From: an uncultured bacterium | GTDB lineage: Bacteria; Planctomycetota; UBA1135; GCA-002686595 | Assembly (NCBI GenBank): GCA_913058555.1 | Contig: CAJXRJ010000120.1 | Coordinates: 1 to 13,739 of the forward strand | Length of the DNA stretch: 13,739 nucleotides | Reading direction: 5' to 3' | Shown: positions 13,700-13,739 of the stretch, piece after piece | How positions within the stretch are numbered: the first letter of the stretch is position 1 | Layout: each line of letters opens with the position of its first letter | Position numbers and translations under genes: made by a program | The notes under the pieces: generated by a model | What the model was told of the DNA's origin: nothing | Databases searched by the model: none | What the model saw: the letters and a program-made list of their open reading frames with translations, nothing else

Positions 13700-13739
13700 C
13701 TGTCTCTTATACACATCTGACGCTGCCGACGATATGCAG
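13700..13739. other. Illumina Nextera (Tn5) adapter plus i5 index: sequencing artefact
   Basis: Bases 13700-13718 are the 19-bp Tn5 mosaic end CTGTCTCTTATACACATCT. Bases 13719-13732 are GACGCTGCCGACGA, the rest of the Nextera read-2 read-through adapter. Bases 13733-13739 (TATGCAG) equal the first seven bases of the reverse complement of index N506/S506 (ACTGCATA). This is library DNA, not genome, and it marks the contig end. Confidence 0.98.

Noticed and set aside
13700..13718. Natural Tn5/IS50 end inserted in the beta-helix gene
   Set aside because: The mosaic end is followed by the synthetic Nextera adapter and an index sequence, so it comes from library preparation.

Overview
The window is GC-rich bacterial chromosome, probably from a planctomycete-type organism. 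The best clue is the truncated secreted protein at the right end. It has a parallel beta-helix / choice-of-anchor Q region followed by a C-terminal domain (a 'YCTG...LNGELSAIGSS' opening and a 'GQSWNFQAWYRDS...NFTGAIEITF' close) that I associate with the large secretomes of marine planctomycetes. A secreted protein with a formylglycine-generating-enzyme (FGE) fold and an ECF sigma/anti-sigma pair fit the same picture. This taxonomic reading is inference; no rRNA or other phylogenetic marker was used.

Layout. Bases 3-251 are the C-terminal tail of a basic protein that runs off the left edge. A plus-strand block follows: ECF sigma factor (286-909), its overlapping zinc-binding anti-sigma factor (893-1621), an RmlD-like SDR reductase/epimerase (1663-2676) and valyl-tRNA synthetase valS (2710-5382). 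A 741-base convergent gap (5383-6123) has no convincing gene. It carries a long stem-loop, then two diverged copies of a ~205-bp repeat facing each other around a ~204-bp core. Three minus-strand features come next: a GT2 glycosyltransferase with TPR tail (6124-7485), a secreted FGE-fold protein (7638-9473) with a good intrinsic terminator, and a response regulator with an HD-GYP domain (9724-10824). From a divergent promoter region the plus strand resumes with an RluA/RluD-family pseudouridine synthase (11004-12002) overlapping a YeeZ-like SDR (11999-12856). The latter collides tail to tail, with a 14-bp overlap, with the minus-strand beta-helix protein.

The last 40 bases (13700-13739) are not genomic. 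They are the Illumina Nextera (Tn5) mosaic end and read-2 adapter, followed by seven bases matching the reverse complement of i5 index N506/S506. The beta-helix gene is therefore cut by a library artefact, and the adapter supplies a false in-frame stop.

How the genes relate. The sigma/anti-sigma pair is a classic envelope-signal switch. valS, the pseudouridine synthase and the SDRs are housekeeping or cofactor-type functions. The HD-GYP regulator suggests cyclic-di-GMP turnover. No single pathway ties the window together. The least explained signals are the intergenic inverted repeat pair, a perfect 20-bp palindrome over the valS start codon, and a hairpin containing both stop codons at 12841-12858.
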